64,000 bases of DNA, taken from an uncultured Woeseia sp. (GTDB lineage Bacteria > Pseudomonadota > Gammaproteobacteria > Steroidobacterales > Woeseiaceae). Positions within the stretch are counted from its first letter, which is position 1. Every line of letters begins with the position of its first letter. Below, piece by piece: positions 26,412 through 34,924 of the stretch. The stretch is taken from assembly GCA_937925605.1 (NCBI GenBank), contig CALALV010000002.1:5170-69169 (forward strand), given 5' to 3'. A program made the position numbers and the translations under genes. The notes below the pieces were generated by a model, which worked only from the letters and a program-made list of their open reading frames with translations, did no database searches and was not told the origin of the DNA.

Positions 26412-27269
26412 GTGCAGGCCAGTCCGCTGCCTGGCGCGGAGCCCGCCGCTCCGCGCGCGGGGCTGCGCGCCCGGCTCGCAGCCCTGGTCGAATCGCCGCG
26501 CTTCGGCGCCGCGGTGACTGCTGTTATCGTCGTCAACGCGATCACGCTGGGGCTCGAGACCTCGCCGGCCGCCATGCGGCGCGCCGGCCCGCTGTTGCTC
26601 GCGATCGATACGCTCGCGCTGTGGCTGTTCAGCGCCGAGATACTGCTCAAGTTGTTCGTTTACCGGCTGCGCTTCTTCGCCCGGCCCTGGAACCTGTTCG
26701 ATTTCGTCATCGTCGCGGTCGCCTGGCTGCCCTCGGCCGGGGCGCTGTCCGTGCTGCGCGCGCTGCGGGTGCTGCGCGTATTGCGTCTCATCTCGGTCGT
26801 GCCGCAGATGCGCACGGTGGTCGGCGCGCTGTTCCGCGCGCTGCCCGGGATGGGCTCGATCGTGGCGGTCCTCGGGCTGGTCTTCTACGTGGCGGCGGTC
26901 ATGGCGACCAAGCTGTTCGGCGCCACCCACCCGCAATGGTTCGGCACGATCGGCGAGTCGATGTACAGTCTGTTCCAGGTGATGACGCTCGAGAGCTGGT
27001 CGATGGGCATCGTCCGGCCGGTGATGGAGCAGCATCCGTACGCGTGGGCGTATTTCGTGCCGTTCATTATCGTGACGAGTTTTACCGTGCTGAACCTGTT
27101 CATAGCGCTGATCGTCAATTCGCTGCAGTCCGTGCACCTGCAAAGCCAGGAGTTCGCCGAGCAGGAGGCGCGGGTCGCCCACGACGAGCGCGAGGCGCTG
27201 GCGCGGCAGCTGGAGACGCTGTCGGCGGAACTGCGCCAGCTGCGTGACAGCATCGAGAGGAAAACCTGA
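26412..27269 (+). CDS. Voltage-gated sodium channel subunit, NavAb/NaChBac type
   Basis: The 285-residue protein starts at GTG and has the bacterial Nav six-helix plan. S1 begins FGAAVTAVIVVNAITLGLET; S2 and S3 follow. The voltage sensor S4 is LRALRVLRVLRLISVV, with Arg every third residue. The pore has selectivity filter TLESWSM at about residue 190, the same as in NavAb. S6 is TSFTVLNLFIALIVNSL, and a C-terminal coiled coil (about 240-285) promotes tetramers. It conducts sodium across the inner membrane down its gradient. It lies 3 bp before sbtA, so the three genes form one operon with sbtB. Confidence 0.95.
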   Translation: MQASPLPGAEPAAPRAGLRARLAALVESPRFGAAVTAVIVVNAITLGLETSPAAMRRAGPLLLAIDTLALWLFSAEILLKLFVYRLRFFARPWNLFDFVIVAVAWLPSAGALSVLRALRVLRVLRLISVVPQMRTVVGALFRALPGMGSIVAVLGLVFYVAAVMATKLFGATHPQWFGTIGESMYSLFQVMTLESWSMGIVRPVMEQHPYAWAYFVPFIIVTSFTVLNLFIALIVNSLQSVHLQSQEFAEQEARVAHDEREALARQLETLSAELRQLRDSIERKT

Positions 27270-27271
27270 GC

Positions 27272-28210
27272 GTGGATCCCGTCGTCCTGTTCTTCGTACT
27301 CGGGCTCGCGGCCGGGCTCGCGCGTTCCGATCTGCGCCTGCCGCCTGCCATCTACGACCTGCTGAGCACGCTGCTGCTGCTGACGATCGGCCTGAAAGGC
27401 GGCGTCGAGCTGGCGCGCTCGTCTTTCGGCGGCCTGCTGCCCCAGGTGCTCGCCGTGCTGGCCATGGGCTTCCTGCTGCCGTTCGTGCTGTACCCGCTGG
27501 CCCGCCGTCTCGGCAAGCTGGATCGTCCGAATGCCGCCTCGCTCGCGGCGCACTACGGCTCGGTCAGCGTCGCGACCTACGCGGTCGGCGTCGCCTTCCT
27601 CGACAGCCGGCAGATCCCGGCGGACAGCCAGATGCCGTTGTTCCTCGTGCTGCTCGAGATCCCGGCGATCATGGTCGGCATCTGGCTCGCGCGCGCGGGG
27701 CAGGGGGGAGTGCAGCTCGGCAAGCTCGCGCACGAGATATTTCTCGGCAAGAGCATCGTGCTGCTGGTCGGCGGGCTGCTGATCGGCTGGGTCGCAGGGC
27801 CCGCCGGCGTTTCGTCGATCGAGCCGCTGTTCTTCGACCTGTTCAAAGGCGTGCTGGCGCTGTTCCTGCTGGAGATGGGGCTGATTGCCGCGAGCCAGGC
27901 GCGCGCGATCCGCGCCAACGGCCCCTTCCTGCTGGCGTTCGGGCTGCTGGTGCCGGTGCCGCTGGCCACGGTCGGCGCGCTGCTCGGCTGGGCGATAGGC
28001 CTGAACCCGGGCGGCACGACGCTGCTCGCGGTGCTGGCCGGCAGCGCGTCCTACATCGCGGCGCCGGCCGCGATCCGCATCGCCGTGCCGCAGGCGAACC
28101 CGTCGCTGTCGCTGACGGCCTCGCTCGGCGTAACCTTCCCGTTCAACATCTTCATCGGCGTGCCGCTGTACTGGCAGCTCGCCACGTTCCTGCACAGCGG
28201 GGGAGCCTAG
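27272..28210 (+). CDS. sbtA: Sodium-dependent bicarbonate transporter SbtA
   Basis: SbtA imports bicarbonate with sodium through the inner membrane. The 312-residue protein starts at GTG and has about ten hydrophobic helices, with the family phrases LLTIGLKGGVELA near the N-terminus, AAHYGSVSVATYAVG mid-protein and AGSASYIAAPAAIRIAVPQANPSLSLT near the end. These match PF05982 members. It is followed after 4 bp by the PII-like partner gene sbtB and preceded by a sodium channel gene. In cyanobacteria the pair takes part in carbon concentration; here it could supply anaplerotic or chemoautotrophic carboxylation, or pH control. Confidence 0.93.
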   Translation: MDPVVLFFVLGLAAGLARSDLRLPPAIYDLLSTLLLLTIGLKGGVELARSSFGGLLPQVLAVLAMGFLLPFVLYPLARRLGKLDRPNAASLAAHYGSVSVATYAVGVAFLDSRQIPADSQMPLFLVLLEIPAIMVGIWLARAGQGGVQLGKLAHEIFLGKSIVLLVGGLLIGWVAGPAGVSSIEPLFFDLFKGVLALFLLEMGLIAASQARAIRANGPFLLAFGLLVPVPLATVGALLGWAIGLNPGGTTLLAVLAGSASYIAAPAAIRIAVPQANPSLSLTASLGVTFPFNIFIGVPLYWQLATFLHSGGA

Positions 28211-28214
28211 CCCG

Positions 28215-28517
28215 ATGGCCGACAATCACCGCAAGCTCGTCACGATCGTCACCGAGGCGGTGCTCGAGGCCGAGCTTTGCGCCGAACTGAAGCGCCAGGG
28301 CGCGCGCGGCTACACGATCAGCAACGCGCGCGGTTCCGGCGATCGGGGGGTCCGCGACGCCGGCTGGCAGACCAGCAGCAATATCCGGATCGAGGTCGTG
28401 TGCACTGCAGAGGTCGCGGAGCGCATCGAGACCTGCCTGCGCGAGCGCTTCTTCGAGAGCTACGCGATGATCTCTTTCACGTCCGACGTCGCGGTGCTGC
28501 GGCCCGACAAGTTCTGA
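28215..28517 (+). CDS. sbtB: PII-like protein SbtB, partner of SbtA
   Basis: The 100-residue protein is a PII-superfamily member: KLVTIVTEAVLEAELCAELKRQGARGYTI, then the short T-loop with GSGDRGVRDAGWQTSSNIRIEVVC, and VLRPDKF at the end. SbtB binds cAMP, AMP and other adenine nucleotides and blocks or modulates SbtA. In Synechocystis SbtB the C-terminus carries a CGPxGC redox loop; this protein ends without it. The partner assignment rests on the 4-bp gap to sbtA and the PII fold signature. Confidence 0.88.
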   Translation: MADNHRKLVTIVTEAVLEAELCAELKRQGARGYTISNARGSGDRGVRDAGWQTSSNIRIEVVCTAEVAERIETCLRERFFESYAMISFTSDVAVLRPDKF

Positions 28518-28731
28518 GCGACCCGGCAGCGACCCGCAGCCGCCCGGTCAGCGGCTGCTGACGCGCACCGGGTTCGAATCGAGTCCGTCACCGGAGCGTT
28601 GCGGCAGGCGCCGCCGGCGAGATCGATGAGCGGGAACGCGGCCGGGCCGTCCGTCGGGCCAAACGCGCCGTCCGTGCGGGCGGGCACCGCGGCCGGGTTG
28701 AAGGGGAGCGCGAGGACGCGGGCGCCGGAGC

Positions 28732-30993
28732 CTAGGTATTCGCGCCGCCGTCGAGGACCCGGCGGACGGCATCGGCCATGACGCCCGCCGAATAGGGTTT
28801 GGCCAGCAGGGGATACTGTGCGCGGTCTTCCCGCTTGGAGTCGAAGCCCGAGGTCATCAGCACGGGCAGGTCGGGCCGCTCGGCGCGGAGCCGGTCCGCC
28901 AACTCGTAGCCGTTCATGCCGCCCGGCATTACGACGTCCGACAGCAACAGGTCTATCTCATCGGCGCGCTCTGCGAACAGCGCCATCGCCTCCGCCGCGC
29001 TGCTCGTTGCCACGACGCGATAGCCGAGTCGCGCCAGCATTCGGCGGGCGGTGTCGAGCAGGTCCCGTTCGTCGTCGACCAGCAAGATGGTCTCGTCGCC
29101 GCCGGCGAGCGTCTGCGGCGGTTCCGTCGCCGCGGTCGACGCGCTGTCGCCGCTGGACAGGGGCAGGAATATCGTGAATTCGCTCCCGCTGCCCGGAGTC
29201 GACGCAAGCCGGATATTGCCGCCGGAGCGTTCGACGAAGCCGTAGACCTGCGACAGGCCGAGGCCGGTCCCGCGTTGCGCCTCCTTGGTCGTGAAAAACG
29301 GTTCGAACAGGCGCTTCTGCACCGCCGGTTCGATGCCGGTTCCGGTGTCTGCGACCTGCAGGCAGACGAAGCGGCCGCCTGCCATGCCCTCGCGCAGGCT
29401 GTCGGAATCGTCCGTCAGCGTCTCGATCCAGGTGCGCAGGGTCAGTGTGCCTCCGCCCGGCATTGCATCCCGGGCATTGACCGCGAGGTTCAGTAGCGCG
29501 TCTTCGAAATCACCGCGGTCGATCCGGACCTCCGCATCGGCGGCATCGAGTTCAAGCTTTATCTGGATCCGGGGCGTCAGGGAGCGCGCCAGCATGTCGC
29601 GCATCTGCGCGATCAGCAGGTCGACACTCTCGTTGCTGGCGTGAATCGGCGCTTTTCTCGAGAAGCGCAACAGCCTGCCGGTGAGTTCGGATGCCCGATC
29701 GACGCTGCGTGCTATCGGCTGCAGGAATTCCAGCACGGCCGGTTGCCCGGCAAAGTCCAGGCTGGCGAGTTCGAGGTTGCCTTTCATCACCGCAAGGGTG
29801 TTGTTGAAGTCGTGAGCGATGCCGCCGGCCACCTTGCCCAGCGCATCCATCTTCTGCGCGTGACGCAACTTTTCCTCGGTCTCGCGCGCCCGGGTCACGT
29901 CATTGACGATGATCGCGCGATGCGTTGCTTCGTCCGCACCGGTCTGCACAGGTACGATCGAAACCGTGTACAGGCGCGTTTGCTCGTCGGCCGCATCGAA
30001 CTCGTAGACGGCGGAGGTGCCCGGGCCGGCCATGGCCGAGGCGACGAATTCGCGCAGCGTGCCCGCCTCGCTCCGAGCCGGCCCGACGTTTTCGAACAGC
30101 TCGATTATCGACCGCCCCATCATGGACCCGGCAGGTTGTCCGAGCATGTCTGCAATTGCAGCGTTCTCGTCGACGACCGGCATTGCCGGGCTGCTCGTGT
30201 CCACCAGCAGCAGGCCGCTGTCCATGGCGTCGAGCGCCGCATCGCGAAGCTGCAGGTCTTTCAGCAGCGCGCCTCGTTCCTCGAGCAGCTGCCTGAACAT
30301 GAGCAACTGCTCGTCGACGGACTGCACCAGGTTGCCGAGCTCGTCTTCCTGCGATCGCAATGGCTGGACATTCGCGAGCTTGCGGTCGACGCCCGGGCTC
30401 ACCTGCTTCACCGACTCGACGAGGGCGAGCAACGGTCGGGTCAGTGCCGAGTAGAACAACACGCTGAGCGCCAGGGCGAGAAAGACAGCCTTGGCGGCGT
30501 CCAGGGCGACGAGCGTGCGCAATGAAGCCAGGAAGGCGTTCGCCAGCGCGTTCCTGTCAGGCTCGATGACGAGGCTGCCCACCAGCAAGTCGGCACGGCC
30601 CTGGCCGTAAAGCGGGATTTCGATGCTGCTGAGATCGCGATAGGCGAGGTCCTGCAGCCAGGCCGGCGCCCTGGCTTGCTCGGCATTTTCCTGGCTCGCG
30701 AGCAGGTCGCCGTTCTCGTCCCGGATGGCGGCACGGCTTACCTCGGGGGCAATCGCGAGGCCCGTCGTGACGTAGTCGGCAAGGTCTTCGTCCAGCCGGA
30801 AGGCCGCGGCAGCCGCGTTGTCCAGGGCAGAGTCCGCGAGCTGCCGGATGCGGGCTTCCGCCGCCGTGCGCTCGACGCCAAGCGAATACCACGACTGCGC
30901 GAGCGTGACGCCGCCGCCCACCACGAGAACCACGAGAAAGGTCAGGACTACCTGTTTGACGGTCAGCGATGTCTGACGCAGCAGCTTGCCCAC
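28732..30993 (-). CDS. Hybrid sensor histidine kinase with C-terminal receiver domain
   Basis: The 753-residue protein has a transmembrane helix at about 14-35, a periplasmic sensor domain to about 160, a second helix at about 165-185 and a HAMP linker (RPLLALVESVKQVSPG). A PAS-like region follows at about 250-365 (DAMDSGLLLVDTS). The kinase core has the phospho-acceptor His in GGIAHDFNNTLAVMKGN at about 394, and HATPase motifs ALLNLAVNARDAM, DTGTGIEP and GTGLGLSQV. The receiver (LLVDDERDLLDTARRML) has its phospho-Asp in LLSDVVMPGGMNG at about 685. No separate response regulator is adjacent. It is divergent from a periplasmic binding protein gene. Confidence 0.94.
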   Translation of the reverse strand: MGKLLRQTSLTVKQVVLTFLVVLVVGGGVTLAQSWYSLGVERTAAEARIRQLADSALDNAAAAAFRLDEDLADYVTTGLAIAPEVSRAAIRDENGDLLASQENAEQARAPAWLQDLAYRDLSSIEIPLYGQGRADLLVGSLVIEPDRNALANAFLASLRTLVALDAAKAVFLALALSVLFYSALTRPLLALVESVKQVSPGVDRKLANVQPLRSQEDELGNLVQSVDEQLLMFRQLLEERGALLKDLQLRDAALDAMDSGLLLVDTSSPAMPVVDENAAIADMLGQPAGSMMGRSIIELFENVGPARSEAGTLREFVASAMAGPGTSAVYEFDAADEQTRLYTVSIVPVQTGADEATHRAIIVNDVTRARETEEKLRHAQKMDALGKVAGGIAHDFNNTLAVMKGNLELASLDFAGQPAVLEFLQPIARSVDRASELTGRLLRFSRKAPIHASNESVDLLIAQMRDMLARSLTPRIQIKLELDAADAEVRIDRGDFEDALLNLAVNARDAMPGGGTLTLRTWIETLTDDSDSLREGMAGGRFVCLQVADTGTGIEPAVQKRLFEPFFTTKEAQRGTGLGLSQVYGFVERSGGNIRLASTPGSGSEFTIFLPLSSGDSASTAATEPPQTLAGGDETILLVDDERDLLDTARRMLARLGYRVVATSSAAEAMALFAERADEIDLLLSDVVMPGGMNGYELADRLRAERPDLPVLMTSGFDSKREDRAQYPLLAKPYSAGVMADAVRRVLDGGANT

Positions 30994-30999
30994 TGGGGA

Positions 31000-31328
31000 G
31001 ACTCCGATTAGTTCCCGTCACACACGCCGGCCGGGTCGCGGCCGAGGCAAGGCACAAGGAGCGATGTGCACTCTACGTAGATGAGCGACGAGTAACGCGG
31101 CCTCGCCCGCGACCCGGCCGGCCCACAATAAGCAATTGATATCGAAAGGCTTGCGGTCAAATCGTCTGTCGCTTTGTTGCGCGCCCTGGGCGTATCCCGA
31201 TACGCTCGGCGGCACGCGTCGCGCGACAGACGATTTGACCGCGACGTGTGTGACGAGAATTAATCAGAGTCTCCCTGGGTTCGCTCTGGCTAGTCTCGGT
31301 GGAGAGTTATTCCGGGCATGGGCACCGA
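31000..31328. promoter_or_regulatory. Divergent intergenic region between hybrid kinase and binding protein
   Basis: About 330 bp separate the two divergent starts. The stretch holds a 90-bp structure made of a 20-bp perfect inverted repeat around a GCGTAT/ATACGC hairpin. The right end has GAATTAATCAGAG, AT-rich for this genome, which could carry the promoter of the gene at 31329. No protein-coding frame is supported. Confidence 0.5.
31153..31242. repeat. 20-bp perfect inverted repeat with nested hairpin
   Basis: GCGGTCAAATCGTCTGTCGC (31153-31172) and its exact reverse complement (31223-31242) flank 50 bases. The middle itself contains GCGTAT-CCCG-ATACGC (31190-31205). Arm length and lack of mismatches cannot be chance at this size. 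It could be a double operator, an RNA structure in the 5' region of the rightward gene, or a miniature mobile element. I see no clear target-site duplication outside the arms. Confidence 0.85.
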
Positions 31329-32111
31329 ATGTACTATATCGATCGCTTGATTCTTACCCTTTGCCTGGCTTTGCTGGCGTCATCGTCCGTTCTTGCGCAG
31401 TCGGTGCCGGCCCGGATCAGCGTGCTGGCGGAAGAGTTCTGGCCCTACAGCTTTGCGACGGAAGAAGGCCAGTCGCCACAGGGTATCCTGGTCGAATTCG
31501 CTGTCGAACTCGTGGATGCGGCGGGCATGGAGCACGAGCTCGAGCTGCTGCCCTGGCCGAGAGTCATGAAGCGGGTCCGGGAACAGGAAAACCAGCTCGT
31601 CATCACGCTAATCCGCACGCGCGAGCGGGAGGGCCTTGTGCACTGGATCGGCCCGGTTGCCGAAGTCAATCATGCCCTGTACGGGGTGGCCGCGGAGGAC
31701 CCGGGACCGACGACGCTGGAGGAGCTGCGCCCGCTGGTCGTCGCGACGGTCGTGGACGACGTCGCGAGCGTCTACCTGGAGAACAACGGTTTCTCGAACC
31801 TGGTCAGGACTCGCGATCACCTGAAAGGGCTGGAGATGCTGACCCGCGGTCGCGTCGACCTCTACCCCGGCAACACCTCGCTGATCGACTACCAGTGCGC
31901 CCAGCTGCCGGCCGGCTGCGGCAATATCAGGCTGGTGCTGCCACTCGCGGAGCTGGAGCAGGAGCTCTATTTCGCGCTCAGCCCCGCGACGGATGAATCC
32001 GTAGCGGCGCAGCTCCGCGAGCACTTCGATGCGCTCGTCCTGGCCGGGCGACTGGAAGCCATAAGGCAGTCATTCCTGGCTGCTGAGCAGGCGCGCGGCG
32101 CCGGCAACTGA
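31329..32111 (+). CDS. Periplasmic solute-binding protein (SBP_bac_3 type)
   Basis: The 260-residue protein has a signal peptide (RLILTLCLALLASSSVLAQS) and the type 3 binding-protein pattern. This includes LAEEFWPYSFATEEGQSPQGILVEFAVELVDAAGM split around the first lobe, PWPRVMKRVREQENQLVITLIRTREREGLVHW in the hinge, and a late ELYFALSPATD. The ligand is probably an amino acid or similar. No ABC permease genes are nearby, so it may feed a sensor instead of a transporter. The hybrid kinase across the intergenic region is the obvious candidate. An alternative ATG lies at 31299. Confidence 0.82.
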   Translation: MYYIDRLILTLCLALLASSSVLAQSVPARISVLAEEFWPYSFATEEGQSPQGILVEFAVELVDAAGMEHELELLPWPRVMKRVREQENQLVITLIRTREREGLVHWIGPVAEVNHALYGVAAEDPGPTTLEELRPLVVATVVDDVASVYLENNGFSNLVRTRDHLKGLEMLTRGRVDLYPGNTSLIDYQCAQLPAGCGNIRLVLPLAELEQELYFALSPATDESVAAQLREHFDALVLAGRLEAIRQSFLAAEQARGAGN

Positions 32112-32319
32112 GCGCGGGTCGCAGCGATCCGCAGCGGGCAGGGGCCGGCCCCGTTGCGCCGATTCGACGGCCCCCCTGGCGCGCGACCTGCCGGCGATGC
32201 GCAGCGCGAACGAGCATGGCCAGGCAGCGGCACGACCGGACTCCCCGGCATGGCGTCGCCGACCGAGGCGCTCGGCCCGTCGTCAGCACGGTGTGCCCCG
32301 GACGGTGTGGCTGGCCGTT

Positions 32320-33036
32320 TCAGAACGAGATGCCGAGGGCGAGCACGAGCCGGTCGCCGATTGTCGATTCCGGGAACAGGGCGTCGGCGTCGCCGTGCGT
32401 GCTGACCCAGGCCAGGCGCCAGTCAAAGTCGCCCTGGAGCTTGCTCACCGCCGCTTCCGTAAACCCGTAGGAGGCACCGAAAGCGTTGTCCAGGTCGTAG
32501 CGACCGAGCCGTACCGAAAGGGCGAGGCGTAGCGGCAGCTCGGCACGCGTGGCAATCGCGTAGTAGCGCCCGGGCTCACCGCTGCCGAATACGTCCGGGC
32601 TGAATCCGAAATTTGCTTCGTGGCGCCCGTCGAGCGTCAGCGTTCCGTGCCATTCCACGTAATCGTAGTCGACTCCGGGCACGGTCCCGGGGAAAACGTA
32701 GGCCGTGACGCCGAGGCCCGCTGACAGGCGTTCGGTGAGGTCGAACTCGCGCCCGCCGCCGACGTTCAACTCGACGCGTGCGCCGTCATCGGGCGCCGCG
32801 CCGTCGACGAAGCGGACGTTGGACGCCCACAGGCAGCCGTACCATCCGCGGTCGTCTTCGAGACCGAGTTCGCCCTGCAGCGCGGCGCCGGACAGCGTCT
32901 GCGAAACGCCGCGAAACAGGTAGTCCGTCGCGAGCGTAATCGAGGCATACGGCTCTGCATGCCCGGCCGGCGAGGCCGACATGCCCAGTAGCGCGATTGC
33001 CGCCAGTCCCTTCCGCCGCATTGTGCCGAACATCAC
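32320..33036 (-). CDS. TorF-family putative porin (TIGR02001)
   Basis: The 238-residue protein has a signal peptide ending at AGHAE, then the TIGR02001 opening YASITLATDYLFRGVSQT. Alternating amphipathic strands follow (ELNVGGGREFDLTERLSAGLGVTAYVFPG, split here between strands), and it ends with the terminal Phe of an outer-membrane protein (LVLALGISF). It should fold as a small beta-barrel in the outer membrane. The transported solute is unknown. It is alone on its strand. Confidence 0.92.
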   Translation of the reverse strand: MMFGTMRRKGLAAIALLGMSASPAGHAEPYASITLATDYLFRGVSQTLSGAALQGELGLEDDRGWYGCLWASNVRFVDGAAPDDGARVELNVGGGREFDLTERLSAGLGVTAYVFPGTVPGVDYDYVEWHGTLTLDGRHEANFGFSPDVFGSGEPGRYYAIATRAELPLRLALSVRLGRYDLDNAFGASYGFTEAAVSKLQGDFDWRLAWVSTHGDADALFPESTIGDRLVLALGISF

Positions 33037-33130
33037 CGCGCCTCCCGCCGCCGTGAATCCCGCTGGTCACGCCGAAGCCGTTGCCTCTTTACCCGGTAAA
33101 CCGGGACGGGGCGCAGATCGGCTCATTGCC

Positions 33131-33163
33131 GCGACCGGGCCGCGACCGGGCCGCGACCGGCCC
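33131..33163. repeat. Three tandem copies of an 11-bp unit
   Basis: GCGACCGGGCC is repeated at 33131-33141 and 33142-33152, and a third copy with one change follows at 33153-33163. It lies about 45 bp upstream of the start of the EamA-like gene, in its 5' region. A role is not evident. Confidence 0.8.
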
Positions 33164-33205
33164 GCCACCGATGAGCCGTTTGCCGGCCGATTCCGGTATG
33201 CCGGG

Positions 33206-34168
33206 ATGTATGGAGACGACGAAGCCACAGGCATGAGCCTCGCGCTGCTCGACCACTGGGTCCCGATGTCGCTGCTCGCCGCCGCCGCCTGGGCCCTCTC
33301 CTGCGTGATTGACGTCTGCTTCGTCAGCAACGGCGTCTATCGCAGGGCGGGCGACGGGGTCGCGATCGCGGGGCTGTTCTGCGCGATTCCGGCGTTCGCG
33401 ACCGTCCGGTCGGTCGAATGGGGCTCGATTGCTCCCGAGCTTGCGCTGGTGGGCGTGCTGTCCGGCGTTGCATTCCTGCTGCACGTCTACTTCTACTTTC
33501 GCGCGCTGTTTTCGCTGAACGACGCCGTCAACGCAGAGATCTTCAATACGCTCAGCGTCCTCGTCATCCCGCTGCTCGCGTTTTTCTTCCTGGGCGAGCG
33601 GCTTGCCTGGCCCAACTACGCAGCGATTGGCATCGCCGCTATGGGCATCTGCGTCCTGATCGGCTTGCAGGCCAGGCAGCTGCCCGCGCGCGCCGTGGTT
33701 TATCTCGCTGCGTCGGTCCTCGGCGTCTCCACGATGATGGTGATGCAGGCATGGGTACTGGAATCGGCGAGCTACGCGACCGCCGTGTGGCTGTTCTCGA
33801 CATCGGCTACCGCCCTCGTCTTCGCCGGCATCGCCGTCTCGCCGCCGCGGCGGCGGCGCATCGCCGGCCTGTGGCGCCGTTTCGGCGCACTGTTCGTGGC
33901 AGTCCAGGTCCTCGAGCTGGCCGGCGTGCTGGGGTCCCAGCGCGCAACGGATCTCGGTCCGTCCGTCTCCCTGGTCGCCGTGCTGGAGTGCACGCTCCCG
34001 GTCTTCGTGATCCTGTTCAGCTGGTTGCTGCTGCGCTGCGCGGGACTGCTGGCGTCGGCCGGCGCGGAGCGGACGCTGGCGGCGCTGAGCCGCCAGTCCC
34101 GCGCCGCGCCGTCGAAGCTCGCGTCGATGCTGCTGATCGTCGGCGCGGTCTTCCTCGCGCACGCCTGA
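33206..34168 (+). CDS. EamA/DMT-superfamily membrane transporter
   Basis: The protein is about 320 residues from ATG 33206; ATG 33233 is nine codons further in. It has about ten hydrophobic helices with the duplicated-half pattern of DMT permeases, for example IFNTLSVLVIPLLAFFFLGERL, which is the typical end of an EamA repeat. The second half includes DLGPSVSLVAVLECTLPVFVILFSWLLLR, also repeat-like. The substrate is unknown; relatives export amino acids or small metabolites. The frame is open further upstream but this part has no membrane or coding character. Confidence 0.8.
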   Translation: MYGDDEATGMSLALLDHWVPMSLLAAAAWALSCVIDVCFVSNGVYRRAGDGVAIAGLFCAIPAFATVRSVEWGSIAPELALVGVLSGVAFLLHVYFYFRALFSLNDAVNAEIFNTLSVLVIPLLAFFFLGERLAWPNYAAIGIAAMGICVLIGLQARQLPARAVVYLAASVLGVSTMMVMQAWVLESASYATAVWLFSTSATALVFAGIAVSPPRRRRIAGLWRRFGALFVAVQVLELAGVLGSQRATDLGPSVSLVAVLECTLPVFVILFSWLLLRCAGLLASAGAERTLAALSRQSRAAPSKLASMLLIVGAVFLAHA

Positions 34169-34228
34169 TGAATCGTGACGGAGGCGTGTGGACGATGAAC
34201 GCGGGCTGCAGTACCACCGCGGGACAGC

Positions 34229-34924
34229 GTGCATCGCAGCGCGCTGTTCGTGGATTCCGGGAGCCATCGCCGTCCATCTATACTGTTACTCGCGGCACGG
34301 GATCGTGGCCCGGGCCGCGCACACGGCGGACCGGAGGACGGGTCGATCAGCGGTATCGGCGACATTACGGAGCTGCTCGAGGAGGCCTCGGCCGGAAACC
34401 GGGAGGCCAGCGCTGCGCTGTTCGAATCCGTCTACCGCGAGCTGCGAGCGATCGCGAGCGCGCAGCGGCGCCGCTGGAGCGGCAACGAGACGCTCAACAC
34501 GACGGCGCTGATCAACGAAGCCTATCTGCGACTGGCGGGCGACACGCTCTCGGACTACAGGAACCGCACGCATTTCTTCGCAACGGCGTCACGCGCGATG
34601 CGCCAGGTGCTGATCAACTACGCGGAGCGCGTGACGGCCGCGAAGCGGGGCGGCGACCGGCTGCGGGTTACCTTGTCCGCCATTGCCCTCGACGACGAGC
34701 GCACGCTGGAGGAATTGCTGGAGATCGACGCGCTGCTGACCGAGCTGGCGACAGCAAACCCGCGCCACTGCAGCGTCTTCGAGTGCCGCGTGTTCGGCGG
34801 CATGACGATCGAGGAGACGGCCACGGCCGTCGACGTGTCCCCGGCGACCGTCAAGCGCGACTGGGCGCTCGTCAGTGCCTGGGTCTACAGCAGGTTGCAG
34901 GGGCGGGGCAGGGCTGAGCCGTGA
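34229..34924 (+). CDS. ECF-type sigma factor (sigma-70 ECF, PF07638-like)
   Basis: The protein is at most 231 residues; the true start may be downstream of 34229, since the conserved part begins around GIGDITELLEEASAGNREA. Region 2 contains ELRAIASAQRRRWSGNETLNTTALINEAYLRLAG and NRTHFFATASRAMRQVLINYAE. Region 4 has FECRVFGGMTIEETATAVDVSPATVKRDWALVSAW, the promoter-binding helix-turn-helix. This is the form found with Ser/Thr kinases. The stop overlaps the kinase start by 4 bp (GTGA), so the two are translated together and no anti-sigma factor is adjacent. Confidence 0.9.
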   Translation: MHRSALFVDSGSHRRPSILLLAARDRGPGRAHGGPEDGSISGIGDITELLEEASAGNREASAALFESVYRELRAIASAQRRRWSGNETLNTTALINEAYLRLAGDTLSDYRNRTHFFATASRAMRQVLINYAERVTAAKRGGDRLRVTLSAIALDDERTLEELLEIDALLTELATANPRHCSVFECRVFGGMTIEETATAVDVSPATVKRDWALVSAWVYSRLQGRGRAEP

